Source of the DNA: a virus
Length of the DNA stretch: 32,299 nucleotides
IMG/VR virus record: IMGVR_UViG_3300048592_000358
Location: 1-32,299 of that record
Strand: one strand, 5' to 3'
Part shown: positions 1 to 10,000 of the stretch, piece after piece
How the letters are laid out: every line of letters starts with the position of its first letter
Numbering within the stretch: position 1 is the stretch's first letter
Made by a program: the position numbers and the translations under genes
The notes under the pieces: generated by a model
Told to the model about the DNA's origin: nothing
Seen by the model: only the letters and a program-made list of their open reading frames with translations
Database searches by the model: none

Positions 1-22
1 AAACCGCCGCCTTGTCCGTCAT
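1..22 (-). CDS. Start of a further tail-side gene, cut by window edge
   Basis: An ATG lies at 22 on the minus strand, and seven codons (MTDKAAV) are open before the window ends. A GAGGG ribosome-binding sequence sits at 34-30, seven bases before the ATG. The position, downstream of the last tail gene and in the same direction, suggests another tail, fibre or accessory gene. No function can be given from seven residues. Confidence 0.45.
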
Positions 23-32
23 CGCTGCACCC

Positions 33-49
33 TCGCGTCAAAAACGCGA
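33..49 (-). promoter_or_regulatory. Hairpin overlapping the ribosome-binding site of the left-edge gene
   Basis: TCGCGT (33-38) and ACGCGA (44-49) form a 6-bp stem with a 5-nt loop. On the minus-strand mRNA the end of the stem runs into the GAGGG ribosome-binding site at 34-30. It could modulate initiation of the left-edge gene, but the stem is short and this is inference. Confidence 0.3.
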
Positions 50-194
50 TTGCAGCTACAGCTCGCGGGGTTTTACAGGTGGGGTGGGCGGACGCTTACA
101 GAAGAACGAGTGTAAGCGGACACTTGGTTTGAGAAGGCCAGACACTTGGTTTGAGAAGGCGTAAAACTGTGTTTATTGCCGTCTAAACGTAGCG
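50..194. repeat. Intergenic repeats: tandem 20-bp direct repeat plus 8-bp inverted repeat
   Basis: The 145 nt after the last complete tail gene hold no ORF. GACACTTGGTTTGAGAAGGC occurs at 119-138 and again, identically, at 141-160, a 22-bp period or about two helical turns. Just to the left, CGCTTACA (93-100) and TGTAAGCG (111-118) form a perfect 8-bp inverted repeat with a 10-nt spacer. GTTTTAC (about 70-76) and GTAAAAC (about 161-167) flank the whole array as a wider inverted pair. Possible roles are an operator or promoter region for the left-edge gene, a transcription end, or a relic of transposon ends. No clear sigma70 promoter or U-tract terminator is visible. Confidence 0.6.
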
Positions 195-2078
195 TCACCG
201 CTCCTCAACCACCGTCAACGTGCTTCTCCAATAAGGCCCTGCCTTGTGGCCGATGCTCCATGGCTGGTCTATGTGGCCATAGACGGCGCTGTGCCGTACC
301 CAAGTCGCGGTGGCTGTGCGCGCGATAGCGAGCACTTCACCCGTCGTGCCAGCCTCTAGCTGTAGTGCGTGTAACGATGGGCGGCTGTCTGCGATTCCGG
401 CGTCTGTGAATCCCCACGCTGTTTCCGTCTCGCGGCCAGCTTCGAGCGGGATCGTCAGCACGCGGGTCCGCACACCAACAGACTCTACCCATTGCCTGCC
501 CGACGTTGCATCGATGCTGCCGGAATCGACAAAACTCATCGACCAGCCGCCGTCGATGCCGTCATCCAGCACGATCGCATCCCCGATCCATACACGCGCT
601 ATCGTCAGTGGGTATTCCTTCGCCGCGTCCGTCGTGATCCGAAACTGCGCCGATTCGGCAATACCGTCTGGCACTGCAGCCGCCATCATCGGCGGCAACG
701 ACCTGCCGCCCAGCGTCTCGGTGCCGAGTGCCCATGTGTGCAGCAAGGTCCAGGATTCATCGATCGTGTTGCGAGCGTGGACGCTGATGCTCTCGCCATG
801 CTGAGCTTCGGAAATGCCCACGCCAATCAGCGCAACCACCCGAGCAACGCCCGGCGCTTGGGTGCGGACTTTGAGTATGTTTCCGTGGTCGGAAATGTAC
901 CCCCCGACAATGATGCTACCGCCCGTGATTGCGAGCGCGCGGGCGGTTCCTGTGTCGTTGACAAACGTGAATCCCGTACTCACCGCCCCGGACGTGCTGA
1001 CCCTGCCAACCACCCATGAGGTTTCGTCGCCTATGTTGATCTGCGCGCCACCAACGAACACACCACCATCCGGCAACGTCACGAGCGCATACACGGTGTC
1101 GTCGGCACCATATACCAACCCGCCAGGATTCCAGCCCGTGTCCGCGCTTCCCGTGCTCAGAAGCCGTGCGATGCGGTTGCGTGTGGCGCCTCCGATATTC
1201 GTGAATGAGCCACCGACGTACAGTTTCCCGTCCGGTGTCGGAGCGATGGCGAATACAGTGCTATTAGCGATCGGGTTGAAGCTCTCAATACCTCCAGCAG
1301 ATGTGACCCGTGCGATGCGATTGCGTGTTGACCCACCGATGCTGGTGAAGGCCCCGCCGACCACGATCTTTCCTGCGCTGTCGATGGCGAGCGCATAGAC
1401 CGTGTTGTTCGCGTCGGCAGAAAACCCCGTGTCCGTGGCGCCGGACGCCAGCAATCGAGCGAAGTAAGCTCGCGTGTCGCTGTTGACCGTGGTAAATGCG
1501 CCGCCAATCACGATCTTGCCGTCCGATTGCAGCACGATCGCCATCACCTGCGCATCCAGCGACGGAGCAAAGCCCGTGTCGAGCGTCCCATCGGTGCGCA
1601 ACCGTGCGATATACGCTTGCGCCGTGCCGTTGACCGTGGCGAATGTCCCGCCAATCACGATCTTGCCATCCGACTGCAGCGCGATTGCGTTCACCTCACC
1701 GTCAAGCGTGACAGCAAACGATTCGTCCAACCTGCCATCCGGCAGCACGCGGGCAAGAAACGTCCTTGCTACGCCTGACACAGTGGCATAGTCACCTCCA
1801 AGAAGGATGCGGCCGTCCGATTGCACGGCTAGCGCGTTGACGTTTCCGTTCACATTCGGGGTGAACGTATCGTCGTGTTTGCGGTACGCCACGGCCGAAT
1901 TGTCGATCAGGATTTCCAGCGTCTCGGTTGGGCTCTGCACCTTTGATGTGAACACATCGGCCAGCCCCCGCTTCTTCACGTTCGCAACAGGGAACGCTGT
2001 CTCTTCGCCACCTGATGGGATTGTGATTGTCGCCGAATCAACAAAGTTGCGCGCACCCCAGCTAATCAATGCAGTCAT
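195..2078 (-). CDS. Distal tail protein with inserted delta-60 repeat propeller
   Basis: A 627-aa protein, probably part of the tail tip and a candidate receptor-binding protein. The ATG at 2078 is chosen because it overlaps the stop of the hub gene (ATGA). Residues about 1-60 and 405-627 look like the two halves of a beta-sandwich (discoidin-like) tail protein seen in Mu-like siphophages: strand ETLEILID before the insert, VARVVALIGVG after it. Between them, residues about 70-400 carry seven repeats with a period near 49 residues, each built as V-x-A-[IL]-x-x-x-S-[DA]-G-[KR]-[IL]-x-[VI]-G-G-x-[FY]-x-[TS]. This is the delta-60 repeat pattern, typical of predicted beta-propellers in secreted proteins. 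The repeats are also visible in the DNA, for example near 1507 and 1652. Repeat assignment is confident; receptor binding is inference. Confidence 0.85.
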   Translation of the reverse strand: MTALISWGARNFVDSATITIPSGGEETAFPVANVKKRGLADVFTSKVQSPTETLEILIDNSAVAYRKHDDTFTPNVNGNVNALAVQSDGRILLGGDYATVSGVARTFLARVLPDGRLDESFAVTLDGEVNAIALQSDGKIVIGGTFATVNGTAQAYIARLRTDGTLDTGFAPSLDAQVMAIVLQSDGKIVIGGAFTTVNSDTRAYFARLLASGATDTGFSADANNTVYALAIDSAGKIVVGGAFTSIGGSTRNRIARVTSAGGIESFNPIANSTVFAIAPTPDGKLYVGGSFTNIGGATRNRIARLLSTGSADTGWNPGGLVYGADDTVYALVTLPDGGVFVGGAQINIGDETSWVVGRVSTSGAVSTGFTFVNDTGTARALAITGGSIIVGGYISDHGNILKVRTQAPGVARVVALIGVGISEAQHGESISVHARNTIDESWTLLHTWALGTETLGGRSLPPMMAAAVPDGIAESAQFRITTDAAKEYPLTIARVWIGDAIVLDDGIDGGWSMSFVDSGSIDATSGRQWVESVGVRTRVLTIPLEAGRETETAWGFTDAGIADSRPSLHALQLEAGTTGEVLAIARTATATWVRHSAVYGHIDQPWSIGHKAGPYWRSTLTVVEER

Positions 2079-4057
2079 TCGGGAATCTCCAAAAGGCTCA
2101 AGCTCACTTGGCGCGAGCGGAATCGGTAGGTGATACCCAGCGCGCGGCACCATCGGCCTGCGTCAAGGCCGTAGCTCGGGTGTGTCACATGCACCCAATC
2201 GCCGATCTCGATGCTGTCGCCGACTTCCTCGCTCAACAGTGCGTCAACTTCGTAGCGCACCAAAGGCTTTGCGAACAAGCTCGCGACGCGCGTGGCCTCG
2301 GTTTGCAGGTCAGTGGCGGATTGCAGGTAGGTGGGTTGCGCCTCGGCACTCTCTGCCGCGCTGTAGATCGATGGCAGCGTGCCGACACCGGATTTGACCA
2401 CGTATTCGGCCTGTAGCTGCGCGCGCAGCGCCTCGTCAACGCTGGCAGCTATGTCGCCATCGTTGTGCACCAAATGCGTGCGCACGCCTGCCAATCGGCG
2501 ACTGAGGTTCGGTGCCGTCTCATCGCGGCGCTGCACGCCCACAATGCTGGCCGTGGTCAGGTACACGGTGCCCGTAGCCACGCCACGCGCCTGCAACCGG
2601 CCCACGGTCAGCGAGCCGTCGCGCTTGGCGGTGATCCAGCCACACCAGCCATCCATCAGCCGTTGCAGCACGGTGAGCGCAGTAACAGGCGATGGCTCGT
2701 GTGTGCCGACTTGGTATGGCGCTGCCGTGGCCAAGGCGTCAATGGCTGCGGTGTCGAGCGTCGGCGCACTGCCGCCTGCCGTGGCACGCGCGACGGTCCA
2801 GCGGATGAAGGGGCTGAGTGCGTCCGTGGTCACCACCGGCTGGATGGTCACATGGGCAATGGTGATGTCTAGCGGTCTGGTCGTGTGCCAGATACGCAAT
2901 ACTCGCGCGGTGCCTGATGACCCTACAGCGAATTCGTAAGACCCCGCTCGCGTGATTGTTGGAATCAAGAAAGACAACAGGGCCACTGGAGTTGCTGACC
3001 CTGCCGCGACTGTGCCAACTTCCATGCGCACATGCCATATCTTGTTCGCAGACAGAACGTTGGTCGAGGTCTCTGGCGTCATGGTCTGCACCGCTGTAGC
3101 TTGCATCCGCATGCCGCCTGCTACTTGTGTGATGGTCCCTGTGCTCCCCGCCTTCCACCAGCCGCTCGGCATGCCTCCTGACCACGTCCCATTGATGAAG
3201 TCCCACGTTGTTGCCGCGCCATCGTTCAGCAGAGCACCTTGCGCGGTGAAGCACACAGGTCGGTCAGGTTTGTTGACCAGCTTGATGCCGGTGCGCGCAG
3301 GGCGATAGTCGTAGTCTGTGGAAGGGGTGAATACGTCGCCTCGGTCGTACGCTGCCGACACGGCAAACACTGCATCGGAATGCACGTCGTAGCTCCACGC
3401 ATCGGGGTTCGCTACGGGACCGGGCAGTGTTTCGCGCGTATCCACCAGCACGCCCGGCGCAAAGTTCACCCGCCCGATGGTGATGGGCTTTGGCTTGCCG
3501 CGAATGGATTCGTTCGGGCAATCGTTCGGCCACAGATCGCGCTGCAACGGCACGTCGAGGATGGCGAGCGGGTCGGCGAAGTAGAACGTGATCTTGCGCC
3601 CGTTGTCGCTACTCTCCATGCGGTCGATCAAGCCGCGCTGATACAAGCGGCACTGCGCCCACGTGAAAGATGGATCGTCAGCTTCATCGTCCCAGCACCA
3701 CAGCAACTCATATGGCGCATCGCGCACACTGTCGGTCGTGGTGCCGTCGCTCAGCACCTCGCCCGCCACCGGGTAGAGGTAATCCAGCGCGCGATCCCCA
3801 TTCAGCAGCGTGATCGATCCTGCCGAATTGCTGGCCGATCCACTCAGCGGCCAACATGTCGCCCCGCGTGAAATCACAACATCAGCACCACCATCAATGC
3901 GGGCCTTGATCGGCGCGTTGATCACGTCGCTGACTGGATACAGGAACGCCACCCGCTCGCTGGCAAATGCGTTCGAGCCGGTCCAGTTCGGCGCTGGTAC
4001 CAACGACGGATCCAGCACCAGCCCGATGCGGACCAACAACACCCTACGCCTACTCAT
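2075..4057 (-). CDS. Tail hub / baseplate-like structural protein
   Basis: A 660-aa protein that starts inside the tape measure stop (ATGA at 4057-4054) and ends in the start of the distal tail gene. This is the usual place for the hub that closes the distal end of a siphophage tail. Residues about 30-260 resemble the N-terminal part of hub proteins from Mu-like siphophages. Residues about 410-500 carry the ALTVLQRLMDGWCGW...DGSLTVGRL segment typical of such hubs, and the C-terminus (about 590-660, with EIGDWVHVTHPSYGL) is a compact beta domain. Residues about 275-408 look like an inserted jelly-roll with alternating Gly/Trp and beta strands, resembling a carbohydrate-binding module. No catalytic motif is seen. 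Family assignment is from pattern memory and position. Confidence 0.7.
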   Translation of the reverse strand: MSRRRVLLVRIGLVLDPSLVPAPNWTGSNAFASERVAFLYPVSDVINAPIKARIDGGADVVISRGATCWPLSGSASNSAGSITLLNGDRALDYLYPVAGEVLSDGTTTDSVRDAPYELLWCWDDEADDPSFTWAQCRLYQRGLIDRMESSDNGRKITFYFADPLAILDVPLQRDLWPNDCPNESIRGKPKPITIGRVNFAPGVLVDTRETLPGPVANPDAWSYDVHSDAVFAVSAAYDRGDVFTPSTDYDYRPARTGIKLVNKPDRPVCFTAQGALLNDGAATTWDFINGTWSGGMPSGWWKAGSTGTITQVAGGMRMQATAVQTMTPETSTNVLSANKIWHVRMEVGTVAAGSATPVALLSFLIPTITRAGSYEFAVGSSGTARVLRIWHTTRPLDITIAHVTIQPVVTTDALSPFIRWTVARATAGGSAPTLDTAAIDALATAAPYQVGTHEPSPVTALTVLQRLMDGWCGWITAKRDGSLTVGRLQARGVATGTVYLTTASIVGVQRRDETAPNLSRRLAGVRTHLVHNDGDIAASVDEALRAQLQAEYVVKSGVGTLPSIYSAAESAEAQPTYLQSATDLQTEATRVASLFAKPLVRYEVDALLSEEVGDSIEIGDWVHVTHPSYGLDAGRWCRALGITYRFRSRQVSLSLLEIPE

Positions 4058-7000
4058 GCCGTCACCCCACGTCGTTGCGTCATCTGCGCCGCCTGCTTGC
4101 GGCTCTGGTCGTTGTTGCGGTCGCTCACTTCGCCGGTCTTGGCCACAGTGATGCTGATGTGTTCGGCATTGCTGCGGTCGCTGCGCTCGATGCTGTCCAG
4201 CCGGTCACGAATAGCGCGCAACTCAGCCAGCATCTCAGGGCTGGACCCCGCACCGCCCGAAACGGGCAGCCCGTTTTCCCGCATCCATGCGGCGAACGGT
4301 GCGGGAATGATGGCCTCGCCGCGGTGAATCATGGCCATGCCGTCCTGCGGCACGTAGCCGGTGCCTACGGCATAGCTCGGCACGCCTGCCGCCGTGTTTG
4401 CTGCGGCAAGGTTGTCCACAACGCGCAGCAACAAGGCATTGGTTTCTGCTGCTGCAACCGCTGCCGCATCGGTGGCTGCGCTGATGGCGCTGAGGTAGTC
4501 CAAGTCGTTGAGCGCATCAACCGGGAACACGTCGGCGAAGTACGGCGCCAGCGCGTTGCGAATGTCCGGCGCCAGTGTGTTGATGTAGCCCGACATGGCG
4601 TTGATGGCCGCGTTCGCGTCCGCCTCGGTCGTGGCGGTTGCAATGGCGTCAAGGTACGGCGCCAGCGCGTCGCCCGTGCCGTCTGGCAAGGCACCGATCT
4701 GCGCGGCCAGTGCCTGATTGAGCAAGCTCTGCGCGTCAGCCAAACTGCCAAGGTCCGCGCCTACGCTCTCGCCGATCTGAGACAGGTCGATGCCAAGCTG
4801 ATTGGCCAAGTTGCCCAGCGCCATCGCGCTTTCGGCGGTCAGGTCTTGCAGGCTGATGCCCATCTGCTCGGCAAGCTCGGTGATGCCCGCGCCCATGTCG
4901 GTCAGCGACACGCCAAGCTGGCCGGTCAAATCAAGCAGGTTGCTCCCAAGCAAGTCCGCCATATTGACCAGCGCCAGCACGGTTTCGCCGGTGATGGCTT
5001 GCAGGTTGATGCCAAGGTCTGCGGTCAGTTCGTGCAGGTCAACGCCCATGCTCTGCATGAGGTCATAGACCGTCTGGCCCACGGCGCTCGACAGGTCGGC
5101 CAAGTGCTGCGCCAGTTGCACGGCCAAGTCGAGCCGGTTCTGTGCCGCGATCTGCTCGGCACCTGCTGCGGTGATGTAGCCGCTACCGCCTGCGCCGTCC
5201 GTGGGCTCGCTGCCGATTGGCCCGATGCCGTCGAGCATGCCTTGCAGCAATTCGCGCACGTCCCAGAAGCCGCTGTTGTAGTCCTCGCCGCTGGCCTCCA
5301 TCTCGCGCAGCATGCGCAAGTACACGTCGGCAAGCTGTGTTGCCTGCTGTGCGTCGCCGGCGGCCACTGCGGCATTCAGTTGGCTCCAGGCTTCCTCCAA
5401 CTGCTCGGCAGGCGTGAGGGCTGATAGATCACCCAACAACATGCCGTCAAGGTAGGCTTGAAGCGTCTCCGCTGCCTGCCGTTGCTGCGCCCAATAGTCC
5501 GCTGCTGCGATGCCCGCATCCTCGATGCCGCTGGTGAGCGCTTCACCGATGCTGTCGCCGCCGCTGCCATACAGCTGGTCGATCAGCGATTGGGTTTCTT
5601 CGCGCAACTGTGCCAATGCCTGCGCGCGCAACTGCGCCGCGCGCCGCTCAATCACGGCCAACGCCTGCTCGCTTGCGCCGGCCATGCCCGCCGCGCGTGC
5701 GTGCTCGTTGGCGGTGGCAATCGCTTGCGCCTGCCAGTCGCCCGCGTCGCGCATGGCGGCTTGATAGTCAGTCAGCGATTGCGTCTCGCGCACCACGCCT
5801 CGGATGAATTCGCGGTAATCTGCCGCGCCTTGGGCCAAGGCGGCCTCAGCCTCAGCTTGCTCGGCTGCGGCCTGCTCGGCCTGCGCAGCGAGCAAGCGCG
5901 CCAGCGCATCGGCACGCAGACCTTCCAACATCGCAAGCTGTTCCTCGGACGCGCCCAAGTTCGCCAACTGCGCCGCGTACTCGTCCCACTGCCTGCCGAA
6001 CTCGGCCATCTGCCGCTCGAACTCGGTCATCCCAGCCAATGCGGCATCCCATTCCAGACCGCCCAGAATGTCGCCAATCTGCGCCTGTAGCTGCGCCTGT
6101 AGTTGCTGCATGGCTAGTGCGCGCTGTTCTTCCGCAGTGGCAAGCTGTTCGGCCGTGGCTCCATTCGCCGCAAGCCTTGCAGTCAGGTCATCGTAGTACC
6201 GGGTCAGTTCCGCAACGGCACGCTGGGCACCAGACAAGCCGTCGAGATAAAGCGCCCATGCATTACTGTCTAGCGTCTGCTGCAGCTCAGTTTGTACCTG
6301 AGCCAAGCGTTGCGCTTCCTCAGCGGCAGCGCGTGCTGCGGCTTCAGCCGCCTCGGCTTGCGCCTGAGCAGCGGCTTCGGATGCGGCAGAACGAATAAGC
6401 GCAAGCTGCTCCTCGGTTGCCCCGAGCGCAATCGCTTGGGCAATGTAACCATCAAATTGCCTCGTCAGCTGCGCAAGTTCGGCATCCAGTTGGGACATAC
6501 CAGCAACCGCCGCATCCCATGCGATGCCATCAAGCAAACTACTCAAGCTGGCCACGCGCTGAGCCTCAGCCTGGGCCAGTGCCTGCGTGCGCTGGCTTTC
6601 CAGTGTGGCCAGTTGCTCCGCTGTCGCGGCATTCGCCAGCAAGGTTTCACGGTGCTCTTCGTACGCGCGATTGATCTGTGCCACCGCGCGCTGAGCGTCG
6701 GTCACACCCGCCGCAGCAAGCTCCCATGCGTTGTTGTCGAGTAGGCCTGTCACCGTTGCAAGCTGGTCTGCGGTCTGTGTCACCACAGTGCCGACGTCGC
6801 CCATGGCTGCGTTCAGTGCGTCCGTGGCATCGATCACAATGCCCAAAGCCGCCGCCGCCTCAAGCCATTCAACAACCGCCTCGGCGCTGAGGGTTGGCAG
6901 TGCATTCTCGAACAACTCGCGGAACGCCTGTGTGCCGCCTTCGCCGGTGAATTGGGTGTAGTCCATCCCGATGTCGCCGAACTCGCTGGCTGCACTGGCT

Positions 7001-10000
7001 TGTGCCTGCGTCAACATGTATTGCGCGCGCTCAGCCTCGGTGTAGAACCGATCAAAGTACGCGCCCCATAGCGCCTCGGCGCGATCCAGCCCGCCCGCCG
7101 CATCCGTGATCGCCGTGGCCAGCCTCACGATATGCTCGCGCGTGCCGTCGATCTGTACGCCAGACATGTCCAGCGCCTGATCGAGCAAGGCCGTGCTCGT
7201 GGCCACCCGCGCATAGGTCTCGACCAGGGTCTCACTGCCGACGCCCAATTCTTCGACCAGATTGGTGATCTGGGTCAGCGTGCCGCCTTCGCCAAGCAAG
7301 CCGGCGCCGTGCTGAATGTCCGTGGCGGCCAGCAACAGGAATTGCGCGCCCTGCGCCAGTAGCTCGGCGTCGTGACGCCAGCGTTCGGCGATGGCTGAGG
7401 CTTCGCCCATCGGTTGCGGTGTGGACGGCCCGGCGCCAACACCAGGACCGCCGCCGCCGCCGTACTCGGGCAAGGTGTAGTCGATAGGCCCACGGATGCC
7501 TGCAATGCGCGCATTCGCGCCCGCGATCATCGCGCCGACCGTGGCCTCACCAACCGCCTGCACTTGGGTGCCGAGGGCGGCGTCGATATTGGCAATGATG
7601 TTTTCGGCTGCGATGCGCTGGGTGAACACCTCCCAGCTCTCGGCATAGGTGCGCCCAAGGATCGTTCCCGCCTCGCTGGTCAGCTTGCCGTCCTTGTCGA
7701 ACGACTGCTTGAAGCTGGCGGCCACCGATGCGGCCGATTCCAGCCCCAACACGCGCGCGGTTTCGGCATTGGCATCGACGATGGCCTGCCAGAACGCCTC
7801 GATATTCTTGATCGTCTCGGCATCCAGCGCGCCGCGTTCGGTCCAGCGTTTGCTTGAGCGCAAGAAGCCGCCCTTCTGGTAGATGTCCGCCCACTGGTCG
7901 CCGCTGATGCCGCCCGGTCCAAACGAGTACTGCGCACCTGATCCGGTGATCTCCGGCGCGCGATGGCCGAACACCCGCGTGACCAGCGAGCTACCGCCCA
8001 ACACTGACGCCCACTTGTCGGACAGCCCCAACTTGCTCAGTAGGCCGGTGGCGAACTGGGTGATGATCTTGCCGGCGAAGTCCCAGCCGCCGCTGCCCAT
8101 GCCATCGCCCTGCACCGTGCTGCCCCACGGGGTTTGTACCGATCCGCCGTCAGGCCGGTAGCCGTGCTGCCAGCTCAACAAGTTGGCGACCACGGCGGCA
8201 GCGATCCAGCCACCGAGCGCGCCTGCGCCCATGCCGCCCGCACTGGTCGCGCCACCTGCGCCTGTGCCGTAGCCAGTACCGCCCGCAAGCACGCCATACG
8301 ATCCAGTCGAGCCTACGCCGGTGTACGCCGCGAACGCGCCTGATCCGACCTGCGCGCTACCGCCCAAGCCAGCCAGCACGCCGTATCCCGCAGTGCCGCC
8401 TATGCCGCTCAGGTTGGCCGCGCCGAACAGACCTGCCCACAAGCTCTTGCCCGCACTCGCCCATGACTTCGCCGAAAACAACTGCCCGAACATCGACGTG
8501 CCACCCGCGCCACTCGCCCCACCGCCGCCAAACAACGAGCTGAAAATTGATCCGATACCCGTGCCGCCGCTGCCGGCCAGCGACAGGCCGCTCGATTTGT
8601 TGCCGAACAACGCCTGCATCAGCTTGAGCAAGCCCGACTGGATGAGCTGGCGCTTCATGTCATCAATCATCGCCTTCCACCAGCGCTTCACGCCTTGGCT
8701 GCCATCGGCAATCGCGCTGGCCAAGTCATAGGTGAAGCCCTCCCATGCGCGCGCCGATTGCTCGGCGGCCCATTGCGCCTCGCGCACGGTTTCGGCGTTG
8801 AGGTCTGCCAGATTCTTTGCATGCGTGTCGGCCGCCAGCTTGCGCAGTTCGGCCAGCTTGGCAATCTGCGCCTCGCTCATCGGCCCGAGATCGAGCCATT
8901 GCAATTCCAGATCGAGGATCCGCGCCTGCACGTCCTCGTAGTCCATCAGCGCGCGCGTAGCGCCATCGGCCAAGCCATAGGCCAGGCTGCGCAGCATGGT
9001 GTCTACCTCGCCGGTGGCGTCGGTGAGGTTTTTCGCGGCGGTGGCAAGGCTCTTGGTCTTCTTCGTCGCGCCATCTGCGCCGGTTTCGACGGACCCAAGC
9101 ATTGCCTCCACACGCTGGCGCAACTCGTCGATCTCGTCTTGCGGGCCTTTGGCCATGTCGTACAGCGCAGCACCAAATGCCTTGACCCCCCCGAGCAATC
9201 CGCCTTCGCCGCCAGAAAATGCGGCACCCAGCGTGGCCATCTGCTCGCCGGTCAATTTCACCGCGCGCGCCTGCACCTCGGTCAGCGCGGCCCACGATTT
9301 TGCGATGTCGTTGTGCGCACTCTCGACGCCGGCCTGTGCCGTCTCATACGCCACGGCGATCTGCTGGCCAGCCTGCTTAATCGTGGCCATGTTGCGCGCG
9401 TTGCCGTCCGCCACCGCTTGCCATGCGCCATCGAAATCCAAGCGCAAAATCGCCGACTGGTATTCCTGTAGCGACTGGATCGAGTTGGCCAACAGCGTGC
9501 CAATGGTCGATGTCACCGTGCCCACGATGTCGGCCAGCATCGCAACGCCGTTGACGATCACCTCGACCACGTTCTTGAATGCGACGCCGGCAATCGTGAC
9601 TATCTGCAAGCCGGCCGCCAGAAATTCCAGCCCGCCCGCGCTCTCGTGGCTGGCGTTGGCCTCGGCCATCAACAGCGTAGTGATACCGTCCAGCACCTGC
9701 GCCAAGCTGCCGGTGACGCCGGCGGCCTGATTGACGTTGTTGACGTACAGGCTCCATGCATTGGATACCTGACCGAGCGCTTGGCCTACCGTCTGCGGCA
9801 TTTTGGTCATTTCCGCCTGCATGGCGGTCAGTTGCAGCCGCAGCGAATCGGCCACGATGTCGGCTGTCAGTTTTTGCTGCTCGGCCAACTTGCGCAGCTC
9901 GCCAACACTCACGCCCAGCGTGTCGGTCAACGCCTTGACCACACGCGGGCTGTTTTCCATCACCGATCGGAACTCGTCGCCCGATAGCACGCCGGAAGCG

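Noticed and set aside
119-160. CRISPR array
   Set aside because: Only two repeats, separated by 2 nt; no spacers and no cas genes.
93-160. Complete insertion sequence or phage attachment end
   Set aside because: No transposase and too little space. Both phage ends should be outside the window, since a gene continues beyond position 1 and early regulators are missing at the right. Kept only as a repeat finding.
850-1900. Diversity-generating retroelement variable region
   Set aside because: Repeated DNA in the tail gene reflects protein repeats. No reverse transcriptase or template repeat is visible in the window, and the repeat is not at the gene's 3-prime end.
3967-5424. 485-aa plus-strand ORF
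   Set aside because: Opposite the tape measure and hub starts; repeat-derived shadow of the helical repeats.
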